A stretch of 64,000 bases of DNA from Methylomicrobium lacus_A (GCF_041897535.1 NZ_CP169217.1:3968001-4032000); one strand, 5' to 3'. Shown: positions 17,534 through 26,206, counted from the first letter of the stretch. Translations and numbers: made by a program. Notes: generated by a model from the sequence alone, not told the origin.

Positions 17534-17560
17534 CGGCGCCTCTATTATTACGGCAATGGC

Positions 17561-18487
17561 ATGAAGAAAGCAGATACTTATGTAACCCCCAATCAGGAAG
17601 AAGCCGGCAAATTTTTGCACGGCGCCCTGATGTGGCGCGGCTCGGTTACCCCGAGACTGCTGCCGGGGTTGTTATTGGCTTCCTGCTATCCGCTGATTCT
17701 GGCTTTGATCGATCGGTATTGGACACCGTTGCCGTATTTGAACGTCACGCCGTTTGAATATATCGGCGCCGTGCTCGGCGTAGTGCTGGTGTTCCGCACC
17801 AATGCCGGTTATGACCGCTGGTGGGAAGCGCGCAAGCTGTGGGGCGGCATCGTGAATGCGAGTCGGAACATTTTGCTGGCCGCGTTAAGTTACGGTCCGG
17901 ACAATGCCGTTTGGCGGCGCGAAATCACTCAGTGGACGATCGCCTTTGCGTTTGCCTGCAAGGAATCGCTGCGCCAGAGCCAAAATTTCGATGAGTTGAA
18001 AGACTTGTTGACCTCCCAGCAAATTCAGGAACTGCAGGCGGCTCAACACATGCCGTACTTCGTGGCCGGAAAAATAGCAAAATTATTCGACCAAGCCTAT
18101 CGTCGTCATGACATCAATGAGACGGTTTTTAAGGAATTGGAGCGACAAAGGACCTACCTGATCGATTGCCTCGGCGGCTGTGAAAGAATCCTGAAGACAC
18201 CGATGCCTCTGGTTTACGCGATCAAGGCGCGCCGCTTCATCCTGATTTTTTTACTGCTGTTGCCTTTTTCATTGATCGAAAAAGCCGGCCTGAACAGTGT
18301 TTTGATTTTCTTGCTGGTCGCCTATCCCTTGCTTTCGCTGGACAGAATCGGCTTCGAATTGCAGTACCCGTTCTCGACGAATAGTCTGAGTCATTTGCCC
18401 TTGCACGGCATATGCAACACGATCAAGGCCAACGGCTTGGCCTTGCTGGAATCGGTGGCGGCAAGCAGGACGGATAACGAAAATTGA
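17561..18487 (+). CDS. Bestrophin/YneE (UPF0187) family anion channel-like membrane protein
   Basis: 308 residues with four hydrophobic segments. The family motif VLVFRTNAGYDRWWEARKLWGG lies near residue 85, preceded by PFEYIGAVLG, with the C-terminal PLPLVYAIKARRFILIF-type helix, PLLSLDRIGFELQYPF and SLSHLPL. Bacterial bestrophins form pentameric channels; animal and algal ones conduct chloride or bicarbonate, some bacterial ones cations. The gene lies 27 bp after sufB and 57 bp before sufC in the same orientation, so it is probably transcribed with the SUF operon. No link between bestrophins and Fe-S assembly is known to me, so it may be an insertion. Confidence 0.9.
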   Translation: MKKADTYVTPNQEEAGKFLHGALMWRGSVTPRLLPGLLLASCYPLILALIDRYWTPLPYLNVTPFEYIGAVLGVVLVFRTNAGYDRWWEARKLWGGIVNASRNILLAALSYGPDNAVWRREITQWTIAFAFACKESLRQSQNFDELKDLLTSQQIQELQAAQHMPYFVAGKIAKLFDQAYRRHDINETVFKELERQRTYLIDCLGGCERILKTPMPLVYAIKARRFILIFLLLLPFSLIEKAGLNSVLIFLLVAYPLLSLDRIGFELQYPFSTNSLSHLPLHGICNTIKANGLALLESVAASRTDNEN

Positions 18488-18544
18488 TTTTAAAATTGGT
18501 AAAGATCTGGGTATAAGGCCCATTAAACAACACAGGTAAACGAA

Positions 18545-19288
18545 ATGCTCAGCATAGAAAATCTCCACGTCAGCGTGGGCGACAAGCCGATTCTGAAAGG
18601 CATCAATCTGGAAATCAAGGCCGGCGAGATCCACGCGATCATGGGGCCGAACGGTTCCGGCAAAAGCACGTTGTCGCATGTACTGTCGGGCAAGGCCGGC
18701 TACACGGTCACTGAGGGTTCGGTGACCTATCAAGGCATGGATCTGATTGAGATGGCCCCGGAAATCCGTGCGCGCGAAGGCGTTTTTCTGGCGTTTCAAT
18801 ATCCGGTCGAAATTCCTGGCGTCAGCAACATTTATCTGCTGAAGGCCGCGCTGAATGCGATTCGCAAGCACCACGGCCAGCCGGAAGTCGATGCGATGGA
18901 CTTTCTGACGCTGGTCAAGAACAAGGTCAAACTGCTGGAAATGGACGAGAAGTTTCTGTACCGCGCGGTCAACGAGGGCTTTTCCGGCGGCGAGAAGAAG
19001 CGCAACGAAATTCTGCAGATGGCGATCATGGAACCGAAACTGTGCATTCTCGATGAAACCGATTCGGGACTCGACATCGACGCGCTGAAGATCGTCGCCG
19101 ACGGCGTCAATTCCTTGCGTTCGTCGGAACGTGCGTTCGTGATGGTGACCCATTATCAGCGCCTGCTCGACTACATCAAGCCGGACGTCGTGCATGTGCT
19201 GGCGCACGGCCGGATCGTGAAGTCAGGCGGTCCCGAACTGGCGCTGGAACTGGAAGAAAAAGGCTACGGCTGGCTCGAGGCGGCATGA
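18545..19288 (+). CDS. sufC: Fe-S cluster assembly ATPase SufC
   Basis: 247 residues, ABC-type ATPase without membrane domain. Walker A is GPNGSGKST near residue 36, the signature FSGGEKKRNEI near 147, Walker B LCILDETDSGLD near 165, and the switch His in VTHYQRLLDY. It drives conformational change in the SufBC2D scaffold. Its stop overlaps the start of sufD (ATGA), so the two are translationally coupled. The intergenic stretch after the bestrophin gene is 57 bp and shows no terminator. Confidence 0.97.
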   Translation: MLSIENLHVSVGDKPILKGINLEIKAGEIHAIMGPNGSGKSTLSHVLSGKAGYTVTEGSVTYQGMDLIEMAPEIRAREGVFLAFQYPVEIPGVSNIYLLKAALNAIRKHHGQPEVDAMDFLTLVKNKVKLLEMDEKFLYRAVNEGFSGGEKKRNEILQMAIMEPKLCILDETDSGLDIDALKIVADGVNSLRSSERAFVMVTHYQRLLDYIKPDVVHVLAHGRIVKSGGPELALELEEKGYGWLEAA

Positions 19289-20610
19289 TGAGCGCAGTGA
19301 CTCAAAACCGTTATGCGGCGGAATATGATGCGATCGCGCCGCAATTGCCGGGCCGGGATTTGCCGTGGCTGGCGAAGCGGCGCCGCGAGGCGCTCGCGCA
19401 GTTCTCGTCCGGCGGATTTCCGTCGCCGCGCGAGGAGGAATGGCGTTACACGAACGTTTCCGCGATCGAGAAAAAACTGTTTAAGCCTGCCTTGGCGCCG
19501 GCCTCCGGCCCAATCGACAAGGCATGGCTCGATGCATATCGCCTGCACGATGCCTGGTCCGTCGTGCTGCTGAATGGGCGCTTTTCGGCCGAGCTTTCAC
19601 GGCTGGACGCTCTGCCCGAGGCGGTTTCGGTGCTCGGCATCGCGGAGGCGCTGGCCAAGCGGCCCGAGTTGATCGAGGAGCATTTGGGCAAGGCGGTTAA
19701 AGACAGCGAGCACGGTTTTGTCGCGTTCAATACGGCCTGGTTTTCTGATGGTGTGTTTATGCACGTTCCGGCCAAACACCTGCTTGCGAAGCCGTTGCAA
19801 CTGTTGCATGTCGTGACCGAAGCCGAGGCGCTGGCGACCACGCGCAACCTGATCGTGATCGAGACGATGGCGCAGGCCGAAATCGTCGAAACCTATGTCG
19901 GCGCGGACTCTGCCTATCTGTCGGCGGCGGTGACCGAAGTGTTTGTCGGCGCGAATGCCGATCTGGCGCAGTATAAATTACAGGTTGAGTCGGACAAGGC
20001 CTATCACTTCGGCGGCGTCTATGTGGCCCAGGCGCGCGATGCCCGCTTTGCACATCATAACTTTGCGTTCGGCGGACTGCTGGCGCGCAGCGACATTCAT
20101 GCCGATCTGGATCATGCCTCGGAATGTATCCTGAACGGACTGTATGTCGGCGGCAAGCGTCAGCATATCGACAACCATACGCGCATCGTTCACCAGAAGC
20201 CTTATGCGACCAGCCGAGAATTGTACAAAGGCGTGCTGGACGACAGGGCGCGCGGGGTGTTCCAGGGGAGGGTGATCGTGGCCGAAGATGCGCAAAAAAC
20301 CGATTCGGAAATGAACAACCGCAATCTATTATTATCGACCGATGCGGAAGCGGACACCAAGCCGCAGCTGGAGATTTACGCAGATGACGTGAAGTGCGGG
20401 CATGGCGTGACGGTCGGTCAACTGGACGAAAAGTCGGTGTTTTATCTGCAATCCCGTTGCGTCGATGAAGAAACCGCGCGCAACATGCTGACCTTTGCGT
20501 TCGCTAATGAGATGGTCGATAAGATCAGGGTCAGGGAACTGCATGATCTGGTGTTGGGTGAACTTTTGCAGCGCTTTCCGCAGCAAGGCGTCGAAAAGGC
20601 ATGGTTGTAA
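19285..20610 (+). CDS. sufD: Fe-S cluster assembly protein SufD
   Basis: 441 residues. The N-terminal helical part has PREEEWRYTNVSAIEK. The beta-helix core has FVAFNTAWFSDGVFMHVP, VETYVGAD and HHNFAFGGLLARSDIHADL. The C-terminal part has NRNLLLSTDAEADTKPQLEI, DDVKCGHGVTVGQLDE and YLQSRCVDEETARNML, including the conserved His and Cys that help host the nascent cluster with SufB. Starts at 19285 or 19288 (two adjacent ATGs) and overlaps sufC by 4 bp. A strong hairpin follows (20620-20645), after which the strand changes for one gene. Confidence 0.96.
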   Translation: MMSAVTQNRYAAEYDAIAPQLPGRDLPWLAKRRREALAQFSSGGFPSPREEEWRYTNVSAIEKKLFKPALAPASGPIDKAWLDAYRLHDAWSVVLLNGRFSAELSRLDALPEAVSVLGIAEALAKRPELIEEHLGKAVKDSEHGFVAFNTAWFSDGVFMHVPAKHLLAKPLQLLHVVTEAEALATTRNLIVIETMAQAEIVETYVGADSAYLSAAVTEVFVGANADLAQYKLQVESDKAYHFGGVYVAQARDARFAHHNFAFGGLLARSDIHADLDHASECILNGLYVGGKRQHIDNHTRIVHQKPYATSRELYKGVLDDRARGVFQGRVIVAEDAQKTDSEMNNRNLLLSTDAEADTKPQLEIYADDVKCGHGVTVGQLDEKSVFYLQSRCVDEETARNMLTFAFANEMVDKIRVRELHDLVLGELLQRFPQQGVEKAWL

Positions 20611-20619
20611 TTTGTCGGC

Positions 20620-20645
20620 CGGGTTGCCTGCTAAGCGGCAACCCG
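20620..20645. terminator. Hairpin between the convergent sufD and Uma2 genes
   Basis: CGGGTTGCC pairs perfectly with GGCAACCCG over a loop of 8 bases. There is no T tract on either strand, so it is a weak intrinsic terminator or an mRNA-stabilising stem. Its position between two convergent stop codons suggests a shared transcript end. Confidence 0.5.
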
Positions 20646-20655
20646 ACGATGGGGC

Positions 20656-21216
20656 CTACAGAATGTCCGAAAGTTTGATCGCGATATCGGGCAGTTGCAA
20701 CAGGCTGATCGAATCACCGGCGCGCAGTGTGGTCTTCTGTTCATATGACTCGCCGTGCGGATGGCGATAGACTTCGAGGCAGTTGTCGTTCAGATTCAGC
20801 AGCCAATATTCCGGAATGCCATGCAAAGCATACAAACGCTGTTTTTGATTCTGATCGAAAGCCAGCGAACTGTCGGCGACTTCGATCAGCAGCAATACAT
20901 CGCCGGCATTCGGATGGCGCGAACAATAGAAATCCGGATTCGGCTTCAACAGCATGAAATCCGGTTCCGGTTCGGACAGGTCGCCGAGTTGGAGCGGATC
21001 TTGAACGCTGACAATGGCTTTACCGGCAACAAGCGGGGCCAGAAAATTCGTGATTCGTTTCAAGTGACCCGCATGATTAAAGCCAATCGGTGCCATTTCG
21101 AGAATTTCTCCATCGATCAGTTCGAGCCGGCTGTCCGGCGGGAAAATGTTCGCCTCGCCGAGCCTGCGCCATTCATCGAGATTGGTCAGATGTTTGGTAG
21201 GATTCACTGTGGACAT
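20656..21216 (-). CDS. Uma2 family (DUF820) PD-(D/E)XK nuclease-like protein
   Basis: 186 residues. The Uma2 pattern is clear: RLELIDGEILEM near residue 30, VQDPLQLGDLSEPEPDFMLL (Glu-Pro-Asp), DVLLLIEVADSSLAFDQNQK with the acidic and Lys residues of the PD-(D/E)XK fold, then YALHGIPEYWLLNLND. The family is abundant in cyanobacteria and sporadic in other bacteria. Function is unproven. It lies on the opposite strand within the SUF gene set, splitting sufBCD from sufSU. I prefer the ATG at 21216 over 21243 because the product then starts near the conserved core. Neither has a clear ribosome site. Possible horizontal insertion. Confidence 0.88.
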   Translation of the reverse strand: MSTVNPTKHLTNLDEWRRLGEANIFPPDSRLELIDGEILEMAPIGFNHAGHLKRITNFLAPLVAGKAIVSVQDPLQLGDLSEPEPDFMLLKPNPDFYCSRHPNAGDVLLLIEVADSSLAFDQNQKQRLYALHGIPEYWLLNLNDNCLEVYRHPHGESYEQKTTLRAGDSISLLQLPDIAIKLSDIL

Positions 21217-21251
21217 GGGCACCGTTAAACCGGATTTGCACAAAGGTTAAA

Positions 21252-21257
21252 TATAAT
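21252..21257 (+). promoter_or_regulatory. Possible -10 box for sufS-sufU
   Basis: A perfect TATAAT lies 49 bp before the preferred sufS start. The -35 region is poor. A local promoter is needed because the Uma2 gene on the other strand separates sufS from sufD. If it is used, translation must begin after about 21264, which supports the 21306 start. Confidence 0.35.
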
Positions 21258-21305
21258 ATGTCAATCATGATAAAGCAACACGCCGATATTAGGCCAAACA
21301 CGACG

Positions 21306-22529
21306 ATGACAACTTTCCCCATAGAAAAAATCAGAGCCGATTTCCCGATTCTGGCCGAAAAAATCCGCGGCAAAGACCTGGTTTATCTGGACAATGCCGC
21401 CAGCTGCCAGAAGCCGAATGCGGTGATCGACGCGATCAGCGATTTGTACCGGCACGATTATGCGAACATCCACCGCGGCGTCCATACTTTGAGCGTGCGT
21501 GCGACCGACAAGTTCGAAGGCGCAAGAACCAAGGTCAAGGACTTCATCAACGCGGCCAGCGAGAAGGAAATCATTTTCGTTCGCGGCGCGACCGAGGCGG
21601 TCAATCTGGTTTCCCAATCCTATGGGCGGGCCAACATCAAGGCCGGCGATGAAATTCTGATCACCGCGATGGAACATCATTCGAATATCGTGCCGTGGCA
21701 GCTCTTGTGCGAGCAAAGCGGCGCGGTCTTGAAAGTCGCGCCGATCAACCTGAAAGGCGAATTGATCTATAGCGAATTCGCAGCGTTACTGAGCGACAGG
21801 ATCCGGCTGGTGGCGGTTGCGCATATGTCCAATGCCTTGGGCACGATCAATCCGGTCGAGAAGATCATCGCCGCCGCCCATGCTCGGAACATTCCTGTGC
21901 TGCTCGACGGCGCGCAGGCGATTCCGCACATGAAAGTCGACGTGCGGGCGCTCGATTGCGACTTTTATGTATTCTCAGGCCACAAACTGTACGGACCTTC
22001 CGGCGTCGGTGTGTTGTACGGCAAACAGGCGCTGTTGGAGGCGATGCCGCCTTATCAGGGCGGCGGCGACATGATCCGCCGGGTGACTTTCGAAAAATCG
22101 GAATATAATACGCTGCCCTACAAATTCGAAGCCGGCACGCCGAGCATCGCCGACGTGGTCGGGCTGGGCGCGGCGATCGATTATTTGAACGCGATCGGCA
22201 TGGAGAACGTTGCGGCCTATGAGGCCGAATTGCTCGACTATGCGACCGAGCAGGCCAGGAAGATCAAGGGGCTCCGGATTATCGGCGAGGCGGAGCATAA
22301 AGGCGCGATCCTGTCGTTCGTGCTCGATCATATCCATCCGCACGACATCGGCACGATGCTCGACAGCTTGGGGATCGCGATCCGCGCCGGGCACCATTGC
22401 GCGATGCCGGTGATGGATTTTTACGGGGTGCCGGCGACCGCGCGCGCCTCGTTCGCAATGTATAACACCCGTGCGGAGATCGACGTGTTGATGCGGGGTA
22501 TTGAATCGTTAATTAAGGTATTTGGCTGA
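21306..22529 (+). CDS. sufS: Cysteine desulfurase SufS
   Basis: 407 residues from the chosen ATG. PLP-dependent class V aminotransferase fold: KIRADFPILAEKIRG at the N-terminus, YLDNAASCQKP, ITAMEHHSNIVPWQ (His over PLP), the PLP-lysine motif FSGHKLYGPSGVGVLYG and the active-site Cys in IRAGHHCAMPVMDF, as in group II desulfurases. It takes sulfur from cysteine and passes it to SufU. The frame is open to an ATG at 21258, but the extra 16 residues are not family-like and a TATAAT lies at 21252-21257. The stop overlaps the start of sufU by one base. Confidence 0.95.
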   Translation: MTTFPIEKIRADFPILAEKIRGKDLVYLDNAASCQKPNAVIDAISDLYRHDYANIHRGVHTLSVRATDKFEGARTKVKDFINAASEKEIIFVRGATEAVNLVSQSYGRANIKAGDEILITAMEHHSNIVPWQLLCEQSGAVLKVAPINLKGELIYSEFAALLSDRIRLVAVAHMSNALGTINPVEKIIAAAHARNIPVLLDGAQAIPHMKVDVRALDCDFYVFSGHKLYGPSGVGVLYGKQALLEAMPPYQGGGDMIRRVTFEKSEYNTLPYKFEAGTPSIADVVGLGAAIDYLNAIGMENVAAYEAELLDYATEQARKIKGLRIIGEAEHKGAILSFVLDHIHPHDIGTMLDSLGIAIRAGHHCAMPVMDFYGVPATARASFAMYNTRAEIDVLMRGIESLIKVFG

Positions 22530-22981
22530 TGTTTGATGAGTTACGGGACCTCTACCAGGAGGTCATTTTCGATCACAACCGCAACCCGCGAAATTTCCGG
22601 GTCATCGAAGACGCGGACCGGCAGGTGGACGGCTTCAACCCCTTGTGCGGCGACCGCCTGACCCTGTATCTGAAAATGGACGGCGATGTGATCAAGGACG
22701 CCAGTTTCCAGGGTTCGGGTTGCGCGATCTCGACCGCGTCGGTGTCGCTGATGACCGAAATCATCAAGGGCATGACCGCGCAGGAAGCCGAAGCGTTGTT
22801 CAAAAAATTCCACGAAATGACCACCGGTAAGGACGACAACTTGCAACTCGAAGCGCTCGGCAAGCTGGCGGTATTGGCCGGCGTCAGGGAATATCCGGCG
22901 CGCGTGAAGTGTGCGACCTTGGCCTGGCATACGCTCGATGCGGCGTTGCAGAATCAGCATACGCCGGTTTCGACGGAGTGA
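22529..22981 (+). CDS. sufU: SufU, sulfur-accepting/NifU-like Fe-S assembly protein
   Basis: 150 residues. IscU-like fold with the three conserved cysteines: NPLCGDRL near 41, GSGCAISTAS near 67 and VKCATLAWHTL near 130. The stretch FHEMTTGKDD between the second and third Cys is the insertion that separates SufU from IscU. In SufU the Asp and three Cys bind zinc and the protein accepts sulfur from SufS. It begins at the last base of the sufS stop codon, showing a tight pair. No sufE or sufA is present in the window. Confidence 0.95.
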   Translation: MFDELRDLYQEVIFDHNRNPRNFRVIEDADRQVDGFNPLCGDRLTLYLKMDGDVIKDASFQGSGCAISTASVSLMTEIIKGMTAQEAEALFKKFHEMTTGKDDNLQLEALGKLAVLAGVREYPARVKCATLAWHTLDAALQNQHTPVSTE

Positions 22982-23030
22982 CAGGCTTTTCAGCCGTCGT
23001 CCGCAGCGGTGATTTCGCTACGATGCGTCG

Positions 23031-23816
23031 ATGAATGAACCCGATTCCGCTTATGTCGGTAAACTCGCGGTGCTTTATGAAGGGCAGGGCGATTTGTCGA
23101 TTTTTCGGCAGTTGGCCGAACGTTTGGGCGTTCCTTTACGAAACTCGAACGCGGAGGACTTCAATCCGCACGAAGCGTTTTTCTTGAGCTGGCGCGACGG
23201 CTGCCTGAAGCTGCTGGACACTGAATTGCTGAAAGCCGGCGGCCTGACGGTCGAAATCGAACCGCGCGCCGGCGAGCAGCGTTCCTGGCCGGCGCCGAAG
23301 CAGGGGCCTCTGGCGCAGGCGCTGGGCCGCAAGACCAAAACGGTGATCGATGCGACGACCGGTTGGGGGCAGGATGCACTGCATATTTATCGGATGGGTT
23401 ACGAGCTGACCTGTCTGGAGCGCTCGCCGGTGATGGCCGCGTTGCTCGCCGACGGCTTCAAGCGCTTGCAGGAACTGGACTGGATGCAAAGGTTGGGTCT
23501 GGCGTCGCCTACGTTGATCCAGGGCAATGCGATAGACATTTTGGCGAATCTCGACAGCCAGCCGGACTGCATCTACATCGACCCGATGTTCCCACCGAAA
23601 CGCAAAAAATCCGCGCTTGCAAAGAAATCGATGAGGGTGCTGCGCGACCTTTTGGGCGATGATACTGACAAGTCGCAATTGTTTGACGCGGCGCTCAGCG
23701 CCACCGGCAAACGCGTGGTCGTCAAGAGTCCCGATTATGCGGAGCCCTTGGGAGGCAAGCCGACTGAAAGTTTTCAGGGCAAGCTGCTGCGTTACGATGT
23801 TTATTTGACAGGCTAA
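23031..23816 (+). CDS. rsmJ: 16S rRNA m2G1516 methyltransferase RsmJ
   Basis: 261 residues. SAM-binding motif VIDATTGWGQDALHIYRMGY near residue 104, LERSPVMAALLADGF, and the catalytic motif YIDPMFPPKRKKSALAKK near 185. The end has VVVKSPDYAEPLGGKPTESFQGK. All are characteristic of RsmJ (YhiQ), which methylates N2 of G1516 in 16S rRNA. It lies 49 bp after sufU in the same direction and 17 bp before the Rieske gene, so it may be read through from the SUF promoter, but there is no functional tie. Confidence 0.95.
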   Translation: MNEPDSAYVGKLAVLYEGQGDLSIFRQLAERLGVPLRNSNAEDFNPHEAFFLSWRDGCLKLLDTELLKAGGLTVEIEPRAGEQRSWPAPKQGPLAQALGRKTKTVIDATTGWGQDALHIYRMGYELTCLERSPVMAALLADGFKRLQELDWMQRLGLASPTLIQGNAIDILANLDSQPDCIYIDPMFPPKRKKSALAKKSMRVLRDLLGDDTDKSQLFDAALSATGKRVVVKSPDYAEPLGGKPTESFQGKLLRYDVYLTG

Positions 23817-23833
23817 AAAATACGGGGGGATTG

Positions 23834-24154
23834 ATGACGGATTGGGTGGATGTTTGCGGGCGGAATGCCTTGGCGGACGGCGAGAATGTAGTCGTCGAGG
23901 TCGACGGAACCGATGTGGCGGTGTTCAGGATCGAAGGCTGTTATTATGCGATCGAGGATGTCTGCACCCATGACGGCGCGGAAATCGCCAGCGGCGAGTT
24001 GGACGGCGATCAAATCATTTGTCCACGCCACGGCGCGAGATTTTGCGTAAAGACAGGCGCCGTGTTATCCGCGCCGGCTTATGAAGATATTCACAGTTTT
24101 CCGGTGCGCCTCGAAGCCGAGAGGGTGCAGGTGCGGGACGACCGTTGGGACTAG
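23834..24154 (+). CDS. Rieske [2Fe-2S] ferredoxin-type protein
   Basis: 106 residues, a single Rieske domain. Cluster ligands are seen in CTHDG (near 45) and CPRHG (near 64), separated by 16 residues. The start ATG at 23834 has GGGGGGA immediately upstream; an in-frame TTG one codon earlier is unlikely. It resembles ferredoxin subunits of non-heme oxygenases (NirD/BphF type), but no oxygenase is adjacent. It lies at the end of the SUF-region transcript, where such proteins are common in proteobacterial suf operons. An electron-transfer role in or near Fe-S assembly is an inference. Confidence 0.9.
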   Translation: MTDWVDVCGRNALADGENVVVEVDGTDVAVFRIEGCYYAIEDVCTHDGAEIASGELDGDQIICPRHGARFCVKTGAVLSAPAYEDIHSFPVRLEAERVQVRDDRWD

Positions 24155-24170
24155 GCTTAAGGAAAGATCG

Positions 24171-24812
24171 ATGAAATTTAGAAACTCCCTGCTTTGTTTG
24201 CTGCTCGCCGCTGCTTTTGCGTCTTCCGCAGGGGCCGAGCCGCAAAAATCCTTCGATTATTATGTGATGAGTCTGTCATGGTCGCCGGAGTTTTGCGATT
24301 CGCATCCGAAGGAACAGCAATGCAGTCTGGGTTATGGCCTGGTGCTGCACGGTCTGTGGCCGCAGTATCAACGCAGTTATCCGCAGTTTTGTGACAGCCG
24401 GCCGCTGCCAGGCCAGTTGGTGCGGAAATACGCCGATCTTTATCCGAGCAAAGGCCTGATCTATCATGAATGGGAAAAACACGGCACCTGTTCTGGACTC
24501 GCGCCCGGCGAGTACTTACAGCTTTCCGAGACGCTTAAACAACTCTTCAAGACGCCGTCCGCTCTGCAAAATCTGGCAAAGCCGCTGCGCACCGATACGA
24601 AGCAACTGACCCAGTTCGTGGTGGCTGCTAATCCAGGGCTTGCCGCCGATGCGGTCGCGATTTCGTGCACAGGCAAGCAGCGTTATCTGGAGGAAATATA
24701 CGTCTGTTATGATAGCAGCGGGGCGAAGGCGATAGCCTGCGCAGAGGATGTACAGAAAAAAAGCCTGAAAAGCTGTGGAAAATCGGGTATTGTGGTCAGA
24801 AATATCCGGTAA
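24171..24812 (+). CDS. Secreted RNase T2 family ribonuclease
   Basis: 213 residues with a signal peptide (MKFRNSLLCLLLAAAFASSAGA, cleavage near residue 22). The two catalytic boxes are intact: CAS1 LVLHGLWPQ and CAS2 IYHEWEKHGTC, with several cysteines for disulfides. Such enzymes cleave RNA through 2',3'-cyclic phosphates in the periplasm or outside the cell. I start at 24171, with TTAAGGAAAG upstream. The frame is open further upstream but overlaps the Rieske gene. The product is slightly short next to E. coli RNase I. Confidence 0.92.
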   Translation: MKFRNSLLCLLLAAAFASSAGAEPQKSFDYYVMSLSWSPEFCDSHPKEQQCSLGYGLVLHGLWPQYQRSYPQFCDSRPLPGQLVRKYADLYPSKGLIYHEWEKHGTCSGLAPGEYLQLSETLKQLFKTPSALQNLAKPLRTDTKQLTQFVVAANPGLAADAVAISCTGKQRYLEEIYVCYDSSGAKAIACAEDVQKKSLKSCGKSGIVVRNIR

Positions 24813-24861
24813 TTACGACAATCATTAATAATGACTCAAGTTGTTTGATAAGGAGACCGAT

Positions 24862-25107
24862 ATGTTGGGCGAAAAACACCATTTGGCGCTTGAATTTCCC
24901 GAATTCCGCTATCAGATTCATGTGCTGAAAACCACTGATTCCCATTTTGCGAGGCTGTATCAGGAATATAACGATCTCGACGATGAAATCCGCCGCACCG
25001 AACTCGAAATCGAGGCGCATTCGGACGAGTTTCTCGAAAACCTGAAACTGCGGCGAATACAGTTGAAGGACGAGTTGTACGCGATGCTGCAAAAGGCAAG
25101 CGAATAA
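24862..25107 (+). CDS. YdcH/DUF465 family small protein
   Basis: 81 residues from an ATG with AAGGAGACCGAT upstream. An in-frame TTG at 24841 is rejected. Largely helical and charged: EFRYQIHVLKTTDSHFARLYQEYNDLDDEIRRTE, then KLRRIQLKDELYAML. It matches the DUF465 coiled-coil hairpin family. Function unknown. Followed by a strong bidirectional terminator. Confidence 0.9.
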   Translation: MLGEKHHLALEFPEFRYQIHVLKTTDSHFARLYQEYNDLDDEIRRTELEIEAHSDEFLENLKLRRIQLKDELYAMLQKASE

Positions 25108-25174
25108 AATGCTTGGACGGTTGCGGCAAATCCAACCGCAACCGTACACAGAGCCTATTCAATCAGGAATTGTG

Positions 25175-25208
25175 AAAAAAGGGTACGTATAACGCGTACC
25201 CTTTTTTT
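25175..25208. terminator. Bidirectional intrinsic terminator
   Basis: AAAAAAGGGTACG and CGTACCCTTTTTTT form a long stem over a short loop, with a T tract on both strands. It lies between the convergent YdcH and DUF423 genes and can end both transcripts. Confidence 0.9.
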
Positions 25209-25233
25209 GAACGCTTTGAGGCGTTAAATTCTT

Positions 25234-25638
25234 CTATCTGTCTCGGGATGAATATCGGCTGGTTTGCGGTTTTCTTCCTGCATAAACGGCCAGCAATAAC
25301 CAGGCGAGCAAAAAACTGACGCCGCCAAACGGCGTGATCATGCCGAGCTGTTTCAAATCCATGATCGCAAGCAGATACAAGCTGCCCGAGAACAGTATAA
25401 TCCCGATCAGCATCAGCCAGCCGGCCCAGTTCAGTAGTCTGGATGTGGGATCATCGCGGCGGACCAGGGCGATGCCGATCAGGCCCAACGCATGCCACAT
25501 CTGATAGCTGGCGCCGGTGTGATAGGCCGTCAGCATCTCCGGGCTGAGTACATTCTTCAGGCCATGCGCGCCGAACGCGCCCATGCCGACTCCAATGAGG
25601 GCGCTGATCGCGCCGAAAAACAGAAAGATCGATTGCAT
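25234..25638 (-). CDS. DUF423 (YgdD) family membrane protein
   Basis: 134 residues with four hydrophobic segments. Family motif GVGMGAFGAHGLKNVLSPEML near residue 17 and YQMWHALGLIGIAL near 45, ending LLAWLLLAVYAGRK. Inner-membrane protein of unknown function, widespread in proteobacteria. It begins one base after the end of moaB, so the two form a transcription unit read from the minus strand. Its own 3' end faces the bidirectional terminator. Confidence 0.92.
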   Translation of the reverse strand: MQSIFLFFGAISALIGVGMGAFGAHGLKNVLSPEMLTAYHTGASYQMWHALGLIGIALVRRDDPTSRLLNWAGWLMLIGIILFSGSLYLLAIMDLKQLGMITPFGGVSFLLAWLLLAVYAGRKPQTSRYSSRDR

Positions 25639-25639
25639 C

Positions 25640-26155
25640 TCAGATTTCCTTCAGTCTCGGCATCAGCTGGACCAGGTTGCAGGGTAGAGTGCGGGCATCG
25701 AGTTGGTCCTTGATCAAAGCGTCCCACGCGGTGCGGCAGGCGCCGGAGGAGCCGGGCAGGCAGAACAGATAGGTGGCGTTCGCGACGCCGGCGATCGCGC
25801 GCGACTGGATCGTCGAGGTCTTGATGTCCTGATAGGACAGCATCCGGAAAGTTTCGCCGAAACCGTCCAGCACCTTGTCCAGCAGCGGTCTGACCGCTTC
25901 GGGGGTGCCGTCGCGGCCGGTCACGCCGGTGCCGCCGGTCGTGATCACGACATTCACTTCAGCGTTCGCGATCCACTCTGAGACGACGGCCCGAATCCGA
26001 TAGATATTGTCGGGCACGATCTTTTTTTCGACGACATGGTGACCGGCGTCTGCCGCGCGTTCGACCAGGATCTTGCCGGAGGTGTCGTCGGCGTCGGTGC
26101 GCGTGTCCGATACGACCAACACGGCGATGTTCAAGGGAATGAATGATTTCGTCAT
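25640..26155 (-). CDS. moaB: Molybdenum cofactor biosynthesis protein MoaB
   Basis: 171 residues. MoCF-binding domain: LNIAVLVVSDTRTDADDTSG at the start, VNVVITTGGTGVTGRDGTPEAV near 75, and CLPGSSGACRTAWDALI near 140. MoaB/Mog proteins adenylylate molybdopterin. This length and the absence of a MoeA-type extension fit MoaB. Start at the ATG 26155; the TTG one codon upstream is not needed. No other Moco gene is in the window. Confidence 0.94.
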   Translation of the reverse strand: MTKSFIPLNIAVLVVSDTRTDADDTSGKILVERAADAGHHVVEKKIVPDNIYRIRAVVSEWIANAEVNVVITTGGTGVTGRDGTPEAVRPLLDKVLDGFGETFRMLSYQDIKTSTIQSRAIAGVANATYLFCLPGSSGACRTAWDALIKDQLDARTLPCNLVQLMPRLKEI

Positions 26156-26206
26156 CAAGGCTCATGTGCGGGTTAATTAGCCCGCACATGTTACCAGCAT
26201 TGCAGA

